Positions 7,792 to 17,257 are shown, counted from the stretch's first letter. The stretch: DNA of 64,000 nucleotides from Io17-Chloro-G2 sp034420695 (GCA_034420695.1 DAOULB010000015.1:1-64000), one strand, 5' to 3'. Numbers and translations are program-made. Notes: generated by a model not told the origin, from the sequence alone.

Positions 7792-10377
7792 CTAATTGAG
7801 CCAGAAGGTGGAGCCGTCCAATCCCTTCTGGACCTCGATGCGCACCGGAAACGCCTCCTTGATGTCCTCCAAGTGCGTAATCACGATTATCTTTTCGAAG
7901 TCGCCCTGGATGGCCCCTATCACGTCCAGTATACGCTCCCTTCCTGCAGCGTCCTGGGTGCCAAAGCCCTCGTCAATGAACAATGTGGGCAATGGGGCGC
8001 CCACCCTCTGGGCCAGCACCTTGGAAAGAGCGATTCGCAGCGCCAAGTTGACCCTGAAAGCCTCTCCGCCGCTGAACAACTCGTAGCTGCGGGGACCGAG
8101 TTCGTCGTTGACCTTGATCTCCAAAGTCTCTATGGGCTCGCCCCGTCCCGAGCGGCGCTCTCTCTGGGTCTCCAGGTTGATGTGCATGCGGTTGTCGGTC
8201 ATGCGGCCCAGCAGCAAATTGGTCTCCTCTTCCAACTGGGGCACCACCGTCTCGATGAGCATGGCCTGGACACCCCGCCGGCCAAAGGCGTTGACCAATT
8301 CCTGGCACACGCCTTGTTCCTCCTCCAGCTCAACCCGCCGGACGGAATCCAGCTTTATGTCTCCCACCAACTGCTGCCGCCGTTCCAACTGCCCGGCCAA
8401 GTACCCCCTTCGCGCCAAGGCATCTTCCCGCCGGGTTTCCAAGTCCGAGGCCGCCCGGTCTGCTTCTTCCAGCTTCGCTTCCAGCAGGGGCAACTCGGCC
8501 AGGGCCTCCTCCTCCGAAGAGTGAAACAGCACAAGTTTCTTCAGTTCCTCCTGGCGTTCCTCGGAAGATTGCCGGATGCGGGACAGCGATTCCCGCTCCT
8601 CCGGCAACGACTGCAAGGCCTGTTCCAACTGCCTGGACTGTTCCTCGAAGGGTTGCAGTTCCCTGGTCTGGCGGTAAAGCTCATGGCGGACCTCCTCATC
8701 GAAGTCCAGTGACCGGATTTCAAGCTCCAGCGATGCTAGCTTCCGGCGTTGTTCTTGGGCGAAATCTCCATCCTCCAGCAATCTGCTGAGGGACTGCAGG
8801 GCGGCCTTGGATTTTTCCAACTCGTTTAGGGCTTGGCGAGACTCCTGCACCAGCCTTTCCGTTTCCTGGCGGGCCGCGTCTAGGCGGCGCTGTTCGGCTG
8901 CCAGTTCCTTGTCTTGAGCCGACACTTCCTTTTCCAGGGTTTCCAGTTCAACCTCCAGTTGGCTGAGCCGGTGCCTGTTTTGCCGGAACAACTCCCTCTT
9001 TTCCTCAACCTGTACATGGTACGACTGCGCCAGCCGTCCGCAACTGTCCCGGTCCAATGGGGTGAGGCAAAGCGGGCACACCGCACTCCCGGACCCACCA
9101 TTCTTGAGGAGCGCCAGCTTGGATACGAGCTCTTTCCCCTCTTCTTCATACCGGCTGGAGGCGCTCTTTGTCTGCCCCAACTCGGTGGCCAGACCCTGGG
9201 CCTGTTCTTTGCGTTGGCCAGCCGACTTCTGACGGATGGCCAAGTCTGTTTGGCGTTTCTCCAGGTCCTCCAGCCTGGTCAGCAGTTCGGGCTCTCTTTG
9301 CGTGATGGCGGGCAGCTCATCCTCCACCCGTTTCGTCAGTTCCTGAAGTTGGACCTCCAAACGGATTCGTGCATCCTGGATCTCCGACCCCACCAGATTT
9401 CTTTCCCGGTTCAGTGCATCGTAGGCGGCCCAAGCCTGCTCCATGCGTTCCAGCCGGGCCCGCGCATCCGCCAGTTTTGCCCCACCCTCCCGTATGAGTT
9501 CTGCCTGTTCCACTATTTCCTGGCGCCGTTCAATCCGGTCCTGGCAGGCGCCCTCCTCCAAGGAAAGTCTTTCCAAGTCCCGGCGCAAGCCCTCAATTTG
9601 GGACTTGGTGACGCTCAGTTGCCGTCGCCTCGTTTCCAGTTGGACAACCTCGCGCCGGAGACGGTCCGCTTCGGCGCGCTCCCGCTCCAAACCTGCCGTG
9701 ACTTGGGACAAGTGCAGGTCCAACTCCTCCAGTTCCGGGCCCGGGTCTCCTATGGCATCGACCTGGCGATGCTTTTCGGCCAACCGGCCCTCCAGTTGCA
9801 GCGCTTCTCCCGACACCCAGCTCAAACGGGTCTTGGCCCGGTCCTGCAGAGCGTCATAAGTCTCCAAACTGAGAATCTTGGCGAGGACAGCCTTGCGTTC
9901 GGCAGGCGGCTTGTTGGTGAATTCGTCCGCCCGGCCCTGTAGCAGAAAGGCCGAGTTGATGAACGTGTCATAGTCCATCCCGACGGTCTGCTCTATCTTG
10001 GCTTGGGACTCCCTGATGGAATTGCCGGTGACGGCAATGGGTTCCCCGGAAGCGACAAGCTGAAACTGCAGGTCGGTGGCGCCCTGCCGCCGGCGGCCGC
10101 CGCCCACCGAGTGGCTGCGAATCACCCGGTAGTCCTGGTTGCGGGATGAGAAATCGAGCTGCACCCGGCAGCTATCCGCGCCGTAAGACACCAACTCGTC
10201 CTGGGACTTACCGCGGGCCTTGCCCCACAGGCACCAAGTGATGGCGTCCAGCAGCGCCGACTTGCCGTGGCCGTTGGGGCCGCACAAGCAGGCCAAATGG
10301 ATACCGGCGAAGTCCAACACGGGGGCCTCTTCCCGGTAGCACAGGAAATTTCGCACTTCCAAGCGCAGGGGAATCAT
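7792..10377 (-). CDS. sbcC: SbcC/Rad50-like SMC-type ATPase
   Basis: The large subunit of an SbcCD/Mre11-Rad50-type nuclease processing DNA ends and hairpins, 861 residues. Seen: MIPLRLEVRNFLCY start, Walker A GPNGHGKSALLD (~33-44), a Q-loop region LLQGRADEF, and long coiled coils interrupted at ~430 by a zinc hook CPLC. The ABC signature SGGEAFRVNLALRIALSKVL lies near 766 and Walker B PTLFIDEGFGTQD near 800. I chose the internal ATG (10375-10377) because homologues begin there; a 45-residue upstream extension looks non-coding. No Shine-Dalgarno is evident. The usual partner sbcD is not adjacent or anywhere in the window. Slightly shorter than E. coli SbcC (1048 aa). Confidence 0.93.
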   Translation of the reverse strand: MIPLRLEVRNFLCYREEAPVLDFAGIHLACLCGPNGHGKSALLDAITWCLWGKARGKSQDELVSYGADSCRVQLDFSSRNQDYRVIRSHSVGGGRRRQGATDLQFQLVASGEPIAVTGNSIRESQAKIEQTVGMDYDTFINSAFLLQGRADEFTNKPPAERKAVLAKILSLETYDALQDRAKTRLSWVSGEALQLEGRLAEKHRQVDAIGDPGPELEELDLHLSQVTAGLERERAEADRLRREVVQLETRRRQLSVTKSQIEGLRRDLERLSLEEGACQDRIERRQEIVEQAELIREGGAKLADARARLERMEQAWAAYDALNRERNLVGSEIQDARIRLEVQLQELTKRVEDELPAITQREPELLTRLEDLEKRQTDLAIRQKSAGQRKEQAQGLATELGQTKSASSRYEEEGKELVSKLALLKNGGSGSAVCPLCLTPLDRDSCGRLAQSYHVQVEEKRELFRQNRHRLSQLEVELETLEKEVSAQDKELAAEQRRLDAARQETERLVQESRQALNELEKSKAALQSLSRLLEDGDFAQEQRRKLASLELEIRSLDFDEEVRHELYRQTRELQPFEEQSRQLEQALQSLPEERESLSRIRQSSEERQEELKKLVLFHSSEEEALAELPLLEAKLEEADRAASDLETRREDALARRGYLAGQLERRQQLVGDIKLDSVRRVELEEEQGVCQELVNAFGRRGVQAMLIETVVPQLEEETNLLLGRMTDNRMHINLETQRERRSGRGEPIETLEIKVNDELGPRSYELFSGGEAFRVNLALRIALSKVLAQRVGAPLPTLFIDEGFGTQDAAGRERILDVIGAIQGDFEKIIVITHLEDIKEAFPVRIEVQKGLDGSTFWLN

Positions 10378-10524
10378 AAGAAAAGAGAGAAGCAGCCGGG
10401 GAAAGTGGACTTGGAGAAGAACCGGAACAACGGGTTCATCCGCCGGGGAACCGCCACAGCACCCATTCCTCCCCAGTGACTCGCGCGGGTAATTAGGCGG
10501 CCATTCTAGCACAGCCCGGCTGCC

Positions 10525-10554
10525 TTGACCCTCTCAGACCAGCCAGCCTACAAT
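10525..10554 (+). promoter_or_regulatory. Candidate sigma-70-type promoter upstream of ffh
   Basis: TTGACC (10525-10530), an 18-bp spacer, then TACAAT (10549-10554), close to the TTGACA/TATAAT consensus. It lies 178 bp upstream of ffh in the 354-bp gap following the divergent sbcC start, so it implies a long 5' leader. The rest of the gap holds no ORF I can support. Confidence 0.5.
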
Positions 10555-10731
10555 TCCCACCAGAGTCGACTGAAAATCGCAGCCCGGCTACGGGATCATG
10601 GCCGGCAAGGCGGGGCGGCGGCCCCAAAACACTGGATCCCGGCGCCCGCGTTCGCTGCCCGCGTCAATTCAATCGAGTAGAATGGCAGTTGTCCCGGCTA
10701 TAGCCATCCATCCACCTCGGAAGGACCCTAA

Positions 10732-12066
10732 ATGTTTGACAACCTGACCCAAAGGCTCACCAGCGTTTTCCAGAGGCTGAACGCCAAGGGGAGACTGACC
10801 GACAAGGACATCGACGAAGCCCTTGGGCAGGTGCGCCGCTCCCTGCTGGAAGCCGACGTTAACTTTCGGGTGGCCCGGGACTTCGTGGCCTCGGTGAAGG
10901 AACGGGCCCTGGGGCAAGATGTGCTGGAAAGCCTCACCCCCGGCCAGCAAGTGGTCAAGATCGTCCATGAAGAGCTCACGTCGCTGCTCAGCGGCGGCGA
11001 CCACGCACTGCGCCACTCCAGCCAAGCCACCACCACGCTCATGCTGGTGGGGCTGCAGGGTTCCGGAAAGACCACAACCGCGGCCAAGCTGGCCCTCAAC
11101 CTGCGGCGACAGGGCCACCGCTCCCTGATGGTGGCCGCCGACCTGCGCCGGCCCGCGGCAATCCAGCAACTGGAGACCCTGGGAAAGCAACTGGATATCC
11201 CCGTCTATTCCGAAGACCCGGCTTCCTCCACTGTGGTCCGGGTGGCGGATGCCGGAGTAAAGCGCGCCCAGCAGCTTGGCGTCAACTGGTGCATCATCGA
11301 CACCGGCGGCCGCCTTCACATCGACGACGAACTGATGGAAGAACTGCAAGCGGTCAAGAGCGCCGTTTCACCCCACGAGATACTGCTGGTGGTGGACGCC
11401 ATGACCGGCCAGGACGCGGTCAACGCCGCCCAAGAGTTCCACGAGCGGGTGAACCTGACCGGCCTGATCATGAGCAAGCTGGACGGCGATGCCCGGGGCG
11501 GGGCCGCCCTGTCGGTGACCAAGGTCACGGGTGTTCCCATCAAGTTCGCCGGCGTGGGAGAGCGGGCGGACGCGCTGGAGCAGTTCCATCCCGACCGGAT
11601 GGCGTCGCGGATACTGGCGATGGGCGACATGATGACCCTGATAGAAAAAGCCCAGGAGGCCGTCGACGAAAACCAGGCCAAGGAACTGGAGCGCAAGTTT
11701 CGACAAGCCACCTTTGACTTGGAGGACTTCCTGACCCAAATCCAGAGTGTCAAGAAGATGGGCTCCCTGTCCCAGATTATTGAAATGATTCCGGGCATGG
11801 GCCAACTGGCCAACCGAATGCCTGCCGGGGAACTGGAGGACGGCCAGATTCAGAAGGTGGAAGCCATCATCCGGTCCATGACCCCGCAGGAAAGGCACCA
11901 TCCCGAGCTTATCAACGGAAGCCGGCGGCGGCGCATTGCCCAAGGAAGCGGCACCACCGCCCAAGACATCAACCAACTGCTGAAACAATTCAGCCAGACC
12001 CAGAAGATGGTGAAGCAGCTGTCCCGCTCCCGGAACCCCCGGGCGCTGATGAACATGTTCAGGTGA
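10732..12066 (+). CDS. ffh: Signal recognition particle GTPase Ffh (SRP54)
   Basis: Ffh binds signal sequences of nascent membrane proteins together with SRP RNA and delivers ribosomes to FtsY. All domains are visible in 444 residues. The N-domain helical bundle is 1-90. The G-domain carries P-loop GLQGSGKTTTAAKL (107-120), ADLRRPAAIQQL, DTGGRLHID (G3), SKLDGDARGGAALS (G4) and GVGERADALEQFHPDR. The Met-rich M-domain is at ~320-444 (MIPGMGQLANRMPAG; the end NPRALMNMFR), which binds SRP RNA and signal peptides. A GGAAGGACC Shine-Dalgarno precedes the ATG. The gene is monocistronic here; the rpsP-trmD cluster that often follows ffh is absent. Confidence 0.97.
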   Translation: MFDNLTQRLTSVFQRLNAKGRLTDKDIDEALGQVRRSLLEADVNFRVARDFVASVKERALGQDVLESLTPGQQVVKIVHEELTSLLSGGDHALRHSSQATTTLMLVGLQGSGKTTTAAKLALNLRRQGHRSLMVAADLRRPAAIQQLETLGKQLDIPVYSEDPASSTVVRVADAGVKRAQQLGVNWCIIDTGGRLHIDDELMEELQAVKSAVSPHEILLVVDAMTGQDAVNAAQEFHERVNLTGLIMSKLDGDARGGAALSVTKVTGVPIKFAGVGERADALEQFHPDRMASRILAMGDMMTLIEKAQEAVDENQAKELERKFRQATFDLEDFLTQIQSVKKMGSLSQIIEMIPGMGQLANRMPAGELEDGQIQKVEAIIRSMTPQERHHPELINGSRRRRIAQGSGTTAQDINQLLKQFSQTQKMVKQLSRSRNPRALMNMFR

Positions 12067-12118
12067 TTTCCGTACCTCCTTCTGGCTCCTCTCCGGGGCC
12101 GCCACACTCCATCCCTTT

Positions 12119-13036
12119 TCACTCCAGGCCCGCTCTCAGGGCGGCGAACCAATAAAGCACGGCATAGCTCCGCCACGGCGCCCAAGGTCTGCAAAACTCC
12201 TCTACCTTGGCGTCGTCCACCGGCGCGCCACCGAAGTAGAGGCGCGAGACAACCCGTCGAAGGGCCAAGTCTCCCAAGGGCAGGGCATTTGGGCGTCCCA
12301 AGCCCCGGACCAGCAGCCATTGGGCAGTCCAGCGGCCCACTCCCCTGAGCCGTACCAGTCGGCCCACCACCTCCTCATCGTCCAATGCGTTCAGGCATTC
12401 CCGGTCAAGCTCCCCGGATTGGGCGGCCGAGGCTATTCCTTTGATGTATTCCGCCTTCCGCCAGCTTAGCTTCAACTCCCGCAGGTCCTCCAGCGCCGCC
12501 GCTGCCAAGACGCCGGGTTCCGGAAAGGCCAGGTGCACTTCTCCATCCACCGTCACCCGCTGGCCGTAGGCCTCGATGATCCGCGCCCGGATGTTTCTTG
12601 CTACGCTGGTGGCTATTTGCTGGCCTACTATTCCCAGTGCCAACGCCTCGAACACCGAGGCGGCCTGGGGGGAATGGAGTCCGTAGAACCGAGTAGTCAG
12701 TCCCGCCATAACCGGGTCTTTCTCGGCCAGCCGGTAGAAGGGCGACAGGTCCTGGCCGGCCCCCAGCATCCGCTTCACCTGCTCAACCGCCCTTTCCCTC
12801 AGCCCAGCAGACAAACCCTCGCCCTGGATTTCCGCCGCCAGCTTGGGAGCTTCAACTGTGCCCTCCTCCCTAACCGTTGCCAAGGCCAGGTTGCCGTCTA
12901 AGTCCAACAACCGCCGAAATACGCCCCCGGGCAGGGGGTCCCCCAAGGACCGCCCCTGGAAGTGGTTGAGATAAGCAGCGGTCAGTTGAAAATCAAAAGG
13001 AGGGAGCGGCCTGATTTCAGCATAAGAAGATTGCAT
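12119..13036 (-). CDS. AlkA-like DNA-3-methyladenine glycosylase II
   Basis: A HhH-GPD-superfamily glycosylase removing alkylated bases, ~305 residues. Seen: an AlkA-type N-terminal domain (PLPPFDFQLTAAYLNHFQG), a central EALALGIVGQQIATSVARNI helix typical of AlkA, the helix-hairpin-helix RLRGVGRWTAQWLLVRG, and the catalytic-Asp region LPLGDLALRRVVS. Start choice is uncertain. ATG at 13036 gives 305 aa but has no clear SD; an in-frame TTG at 13081 would add 15 residues and overlap thpR by 14 bp. It is the last gene of a leftward amidohydrolase-mug-thpR-alkA run and is convergent with ffh. Confidence 0.9.
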   Translation of the reverse strand: MQSSYAEIRPLPPFDFQLTAAYLNHFQGRSLGDPLPGGVFRRLLDLDGNLALATVREEGTVEAPKLAAEIQGEGLSAGLRERAVEQVKRMLGAGQDLSPFYRLAEKDPVMAGLTTRFYGLHSPQAASVFEALALGIVGQQIATSVARNIRARIIEAYGQRVTVDGEVHLAFPEPGVLAAAALEDLRELKLSWRKAEYIKGIASAAQSGELDRECLNALDDEEVVGRLVRLRGVGRWTAQWLLVRGLGRPNALPLGDLALRRVVSRLYFGGAPVDDAKVEEFCRPWAPWRSYAVLYWFAALRAGLE

Positions 13037-13067
13037 TCGTGTATTTGGATTGGCGGGCCGAGTTGGG

Positions 13068-13667
13068 TTACCGGGCGGCAAGCAGACTCGAAGAACCCAG
13101 CGAAGTGTAAATGGCTCCCTGAGGGGTCAAGGTGCTTTTAATGAGGTGGGATTCGTCCACCAACCAGGAGCCGGGGCTTTCGAGGGAGATTGAGGAGATG
13201 GCGCCGGATATGCTGGCCACTTGATTCCTGGTAGCCCGGCCTCCCACCCGGCCCAAAGTCAGGTGAGGCGCAAAGGGCCTGTCATCCCGGGCAAAACCGG
13301 CGGTTTCAAGTCGCCCCTCCACCGACCGCTGCAGCCGTCCCAAGGCTTCGGTATCCCCCGACACCCCGGCCCAAACCACCCGGGGACGCCCCAGGTTGGG
13401 GAAAGCGCCCAGCCCGGACAACTGCAATGTGAAGGGCGGGAAGCCCTCAACGGCAGCGCGCTGGGCCTCCAGGACGTCCTCCACGCGATGCGCCGGAATG
13501 TTGCCCAAGAACCTGAGGGTCAGGTGAATGCCGGTTGGGTCAACCCACCGGACCCCCTCCGGAGCCAGGGAGGAAAGCTCACGGATGCATCGGGCCAGTG
13601 CCTCCCGGAAGTCAGGGGGAACCAGCACGGCCAAGAAAGTACGGACCTGTTCAGCCTCATTGCTCAC
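13068..13667 (-). CDS. thpR: RNA 2',3'-cyclic phosphodiesterase (2H family)
   Basis: A 2H phosphoesterase (LigT/ThpR) that opens 2',3'-cyclic phosphates on RNA; E. coli ThpR also has reverse RNA ligase activity in vitro. Of its 199 residues, the two diagnostic HxTL motifs are H48-L-T-L and H135-L-T-L, preceded by VRTFLAVLVPPDFR, the family N-terminus. It overlaps mug by 4 bp and sits upstream of alkA, so it appears embedded in a nucleic-acid-repair operon. A role in RNA end repair or tRNA processing is inferred from the family only. Confidence 0.93.
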   Translation of the reverse strand: MSNEAEQVRTFLAVLVPPDFREALARCIRELSSLAPEGVRWVDPTGIHLTLRFLGNIPAHRVEDVLEAQRAAVEGFPPFTLQLSGLGAFPNLGRPRVVWAGVSGDTEALGRLQRSVEGRLETAGFARDDRPFAPHLTLGRVGGRATRNQVASISGAISSISLESPGSWLVDESHLIKSTLTPQGAIYTSLGSSSLLAAR

Positions 13668-14233
13668 TGTGAAAGACCGTCCCGCAGGGCCTTCAGTTCC
13701 CGGAACCAGTACACCAAATCGTCCAAGGAAAACTGGGCGTTGGCCGGGCTGGGATTGGGAGTCACAAACACAATCGAGTCTCCAATAAGTCCCGGTTGCC
13801 GGCCCAGCTCAGGTCTCTCCATGGTCCACTTGCCGTGTTGCCTTTCGCCGTCTTGCCTATCGTTGTATAGCAGGTACCGCCCGTAACCCATCAACCCTTG
13901 GAAACAGACTATCCGGGGCTGGTAACGCAACAGCTTTTCCGTCAGTACCGGCGCTCCAGTCCGGAAATCTGCTGCCTTCAACCCTGAGCCCTGCCGGGTC
14001 GGCCGCTTCACTACGTCCGTAAACCCGATTCCGTACTCCAAGACACAAGCATCGAGTTCGGGCGTCAACTCACGCTCCACCAATCCGGACCGGTTGAAGG
14101 CCGTCCAGAACCGGTTCCTGGGATTGGCGAAGTAGTGCCCCAGCCGGACCGAGAACTCTGATGGGTTCAGTCCCACCAAGACGATGTCCAACCCGTGGGC
14201 CAAGTAGTCAGGTAAAGTCGTCTCTTCCTCCAA
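13664..14233 (-). CDS. mug: Mug/TDG-family mismatch uracil-DNA glycosylase
   Basis: Excises uracil or thymine mispaired with guanine. The 189-residue protein shows the Mug motif 1 GLNPSEFSVR with the water-activating Asn (N23), the downstream YFANPRNRFWTAFNRSGL, GIGFTDVVKRPT, IVCFQGLMGYGRY, and motif 2 TPNPSPANAQF (usually NPSG), which positions the intercalation loop. Length and order fit the family-2 UDG class. The ATG at 14233 is followed immediately by MEEETTLPDYL. It overlaps thpR by 4 bp, indicating translational coupling. Confidence 0.92.
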   Translation of the reverse strand: MEEETTLPDYLAHGLDIVLVGLNPSEFSVRLGHYFANPRNRFWTAFNRSGLVERELTPELDACVLEYGIGFTDVVKRPTRQGSGLKAADFRTGAPVLTEKLLRYQPRIVCFQGLMGYGRYLLYNDRQDGERQHGKWTMERPELGRQPGLIGDSIVFVTPNPSPANAQFSLDDLVYWFRELKALRDGLSQ

Positions 14234-14299
14234 CTGCCTCTCTCCCCATAAGTTTTCGAGGGATTCAAGGGCCGCTGACCGCAGGAAACCCGCCTCCGG

Positions 14300-15145
14300 T
14301 CACAATCCAAAAAGCCTCGCGGCGTTCCCGCCAAGAATGGCGTCCCGGTCTTCCGGCTCCAAGCAGCTTTCGGTCACTTGGGCCAGAGCCCTGGATGGTT
14401 GCACCAAGGGAAAATCAGTGGCAAAAAGCACCCTGTCAGACCCTGCCAATGCCGCCCCCAGACTGTAAACTTCGGAACGGTAGAGAAAGGGCGTCGCCGC
14501 CGTATCGAACCAAGCGTTGGCCAAGACTGCCGGCGCCTCCGGCATCAGCGAGTAGAAAGGCAACCCTCCTCCCCAGTGAGCGCATATCACCCGGTTGCCG
14601 GGGAAATTCTCCAGGAAACGGTAGACCTTGTCCGGCGTCGCCCGTCCCTTGCCGGGATACCGGTGTCCCACCGGCTCCGAGCAGTGCACCAGCACCGGCC
14701 ATGACAATTCCCCGGCCAAGTCCATCAAGGGCGCCACGATATCCCTGTCCGCCAAGTCGAATCCCTGGGTGTCGGAATGCAGCTCTCCAATTCCGCTGAG
14801 CCCTCCCCTGCTGCACCTCCGCACTTCCTCCAGTGCTTCCTCTCCCCAGCGGGGATTCACCGAGCACAACCCGATGAGCCTCTGCGGGTGGGCGGATACC
14901 GCTTCCATCAGGTAGTCGTTGGACTCCCTTGCCAAAGCGCAGTCATTCCACCCGATTCCCATTACTACCGCCCGGTCGATGCCGTCCCGGTCCATAGCCT
15001 CAACCAAGGACTCCGCCGTAGCCATTCGAGCGTTGGCCCCGGAAAGGAGCTCGGCGAAAGTGGCGTCCCGGCCCGCCAGTTCGCCCCGACGTCCCTGGAA
15101 GTCGGCAGGAAATATGTGGCAGTGGCTGTCGATTACCCGTCCCAT
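14300..15145 (-). CDS. Amidohydrolase-family (amidohydrolase_2) protein
   Basis: A 281-residue metal-dependent TIM-barrel hydrolase or decarboxylase. Metal-site landmarks are visible: N-terminal H8-x-H10 (VIDSHCHIFP), VLVHCSEP on strand 5, VICAHWGG on strand 6, and the catalytic Asp in FATDFPL on strand 8, before DAILGGNAARLFGL at the C-terminus. This order is typical of the PF04909 group, which includes decarboxylases and small-amide hydrolases; the substrate is not predictable. It lies 66 bp upstream of mug on the same strand, so it may head that operon, though no functional link is apparent. Confidence 0.85.
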   Translation of the reverse strand: MGRVIDSHCHIFPADFQGRRGELAGRDATFAELLSGANARMATAESLVEAMDRDGIDRAVVMGIGWNDCALARESNDYLMEAVSAHPQRLIGLCSVNPRWGEEALEEVRRCSRGGLSGIGELHSDTQGFDLADRDIVAPLMDLAGELSWPVLVHCSEPVGHRYPGKGRATPDKVYRFLENFPGNRVICAHWGGGLPFYSLMPEAPAVLANAWFDTAATPFLYRSEVYSLGAALAGSDRVLFATDFPLVQPSRALAQVTESCLEPEDRDAILGGNAARLFGL

Positions 15146-15296
15146 GTCCGGCGATTATAGGAACTGCCCGGCAGCCTGCCAATGGCAGCCGCTTGGACGC
15201 GTTGATTCAATCAAGCGGCCAACGGCGTGGGGCGTCCTTGGAAAGGCGCAGAATGTGGTTAGGAGTGGCTCGAACATCGGCATCCGATGGGCCGTC

Positions 15297-15326
15297 TGGA
15301 CACCTTCAAGAGGTCAAGCATATAAT
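15297..15326 (+). promoter_or_regulatory. Candidate promoter for the transketolase operon
   Basis: TGGACA (15297-15302), an 18-bp spacer, and a perfect TATAAT (15321-15326), about 100 bp before the transketolase start. It lies in the 283-bp gap between the divergent amidohydrolase and transketolase genes, which holds nothing else I can support. Confidence 0.55.
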
Positions 15327-15428
15327 CCGGTGCTGGAATGAGACCCAGTATATTCCCCTTCGCAGCACTCTCCAAAGTCACGATATCCAAGGCAGCCGAC
15401 TGATTACTCGCGGGTTACAGGTGGAACA

Positions 15429-16307
15429 TTGACCACGACTAGCAGGACTCCCGTTGCAGCTTCCCGGCGCGCCGGGGCCGGGAACCGGGGCGCTCCGGAA
15501 CTAACCGTGCAGGACTTGGAATCCATGGCCCGGGAGATACGCCGGGACATCATACAGACCATATTCGAAGCGGGAAGCGGGCATCCTGGGGGCTCCCTGT
15601 CTGAGCTGGAGATTCTTGTATCCCTGTACTTCCGGGTGATGCGCCACGACCCCGAAAACCCCCGCTGGCCCGAGCGCGACCGGCTTATTCTCAGCAAGGG
15701 CCACGCCTCCCCCGGCCTGTATGCCGTGCTGTCCAAGGCCGGGTACATTCCCAGGGAAGAGTTGTCGACCTTCCGCAAGTTGAACAGCCGCCTCCAAGGC
15801 CACGCCCATCCCATGACACCCGGCGTGGAAATGAACTCCGGCTCCCTGGGCATGGGGCTGTCCTTCGCCCTGGGGTGCGCCCTTGCCGCCCGCCTCAGTC
15901 AAAAAGACTACATGGTGTACGCTATTCTTGGTGACGGGGAGTGCGACGAGGGCGAGATATGGGAGGCCGCAATGTCGGCAGCCCATCACGGGGCCACCAA
16001 CTTGGTGGCAATAGTGGACCGGAACCGCATCCAGAATGACCGCTTCACCGATGAGGTTATGAAGCTGGAGCCACTGGCCGCCAAGTGGAGGGCCTTCGGC
16101 TGGAGGGTCCTGGAAACCCCCGGCCACGACTTCCCGGCGCTGCTGCAAACCTTGGAAAAGGCCCGCAAGCGGCGCGCCCGCCCCACCGCCATCATTGCCC
16201 ACACCGTCAAGGGGAAGGGAGTCACCTTCATGGAGAACAATCCGGCATTTCACGGAAGGGCCCCCACCCAGGAAGAGTACGATAAGGCCATGGAGGAACT
16301 GGCCTGA
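15429..16307 (+). CDS. Transketolase, N-terminal (TPP-binding) subunit
   Basis: The first half of a split transketolase, 292 residues, corresponding to the thiamine-diphosphate-binding domain. Seen: GSGHPGGSLSELE at the start of the domain, RLILSKGHASPGLYA, NSGSLGMGLSFALG, and the Mg/TPP motif GDGECDEGEIWEAA with VDRNRIQ. Together with the next gene it would transfer two-carbon ketol units in the pentose phosphate or Calvin-type pathway, or act in a related DXS/C1-type reaction. Start is TTG at 15429 with a GGTGG SD-like stretch 5 nt upstream. The first ~25 residues are low-complexity. The stop overlaps the next gene's ATG (TGATG). Confidence 0.93.
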   Translation: MTTTSRTPVAASRRAGAGNRGAPELTVQDLESMAREIRRDIIQTIFEAGSGHPGGSLSELEILVSLYFRVMRHDPENPRWPERDRLILSKGHASPGLYAVLSKAGYIPREELSTFRKLNSRLQGHAHPMTPGVEMNSGSLGMGLSFALGCALAARLSQKDYMVYAILGDGECDEGEIWEAAMSAAHHGATNLVAIVDRNRIQNDRFTDEVMKLEPLAAKWRAFGWRVLETPGHDFPALLQTLEKARKRRARPTAIIAHTVKGKGVTFMENNPAFHGRAPTQEEYDKAMEELA

Positions 16308-17257
16308 TGGCTACTCAGCGGCAGATGGCTTCCACCCGTGAGACCTACGGCAGGACCCTGCTGGAAATGGCAGATAACTACCCCGACATAGTCGTGCTGG
16401 GTGGAGACCTGAACGTCTCCGTCTTTACCCACCTATGGCGGGACAAGTACCCGGACCGGTTCTTTGACTTCGGCCCATCCGAGCAGAACCTTATTGGGGT
16501 AGGGGCCGGACTGGCCGCATCGGGGAAGATTCCCTTTGTCAGCACCTTCGCCGTCTTCGGAGTGGGCCGCCCCTTCGATCAGCTCCGTGTGCTGGTCGCC
16601 CAGCCCCATCTGAACCTGAAGTTGGTCTGCACCCACGCCGGCATTCTGACCGGCGAAGACGGTATGTCGGCCCACGGGATAGAAGACCTTGCCCTGGCCT
16701 GTGCCCTGCCGGGCTTCACCGTCATCAGCCCCGCCGACTCGGTGGAAACCGCCCAAGCGGTCCGGGCGGCCGCGGACATGGAGGGGCCAGTGTACATACG
16801 GCTGGCCCGGGCAGCCACGCCGGTGGTTCACGACGGCAACTACTCCCTGTCACTGGGACAGTCGGAGGTCATGCGCCAAGGGAGCGACGTTACGATTATC
16901 GCCACCGGGGTGATGGTGTCGGTCAGCCTGGATGCGGCTGAACTGATGGCACAGTCGGGGATTCAAGCCCGGGTAATCAACATGCACACCCTGCGGCCCG
17001 CCGACGAGGGGGCCATCCTGACGGCCGCCAGAGAAACCGGCGCTGTCGTTACCGCAGAGGAGCACTATCTTCACGGAGGGCTGGGCAGCATCGTCGGTCA
17101 AGTGCTGGGTCAGAACCATCCGTCGCCTCTGGAAATGGTTGCCCTCCAAGCATACGCCGAGTCCGGAAAGGCCGAGGAGTTGATGGCCAAGGCCGGGCTA
17201 ACCCCCGAAGGAGTACGCCAAGCCGCCGAAAGGGCCTTGGCCCGCAAGAGGAGTTAA
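16307..17257 (+). CDS. Transketolase, C-terminal (pyrimidine-binding and C) subunit
   Basis: The second half of the split transketolase, 316 residues. The Pyr domain shows STRETYGRTLLEMADNYPDI, GDLNVS, FFDFGPSEQNLIGVGAGLA (with the conserved Glu that activates TPP), and FAVFGVGRPFDQLR. The C-terminal transketolase_C domain follows from ~190 (GSDVTIIATGVMVSVSLDAAE), ending AERALARKRS. A 1-bp overlap (TGATG) with the N-terminal subunit implies coupled translation and a heteromeric enzyme, a layout common in archaea and several thermophilic or anaerobic bacteria. The exact donor/acceptor pair is not readable from sequence. Confidence 0.93.
   Translation: MATQRQMASTRETYGRTLLEMADNYPDIVVLGGDLNVSVFTHLWRDKYPDRFFDFGPSEQNLIGVGAGLAASGKIPFVSTFAVFGVGRPFDQLRVLVAQPHLNLKLVCTHAGILTGEDGMSAHGIEDLALACALPGFTVISPADSVETAQAVRAAADMEGPVYIRLARAATPVVHDGNYSLSLGQSEVMRQGSDVTIIATGVMVSVSLDAAELMAQSGIQARVINMHTLRPADEGAILTAARETGAVVTAEEHYLHGGLGSIVGQVLGQNHPSPLEMVALQAYAESGKAEELMAKAGLTPEGVRQAAERALARKRS

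Noticed and set aside
10378..10512. 45-residue N-terminal extension of SbcC
   Set aside because: SbcC homologues start at MIPLRLEV; the extension has no conserved features and no better ribosome-binding site.
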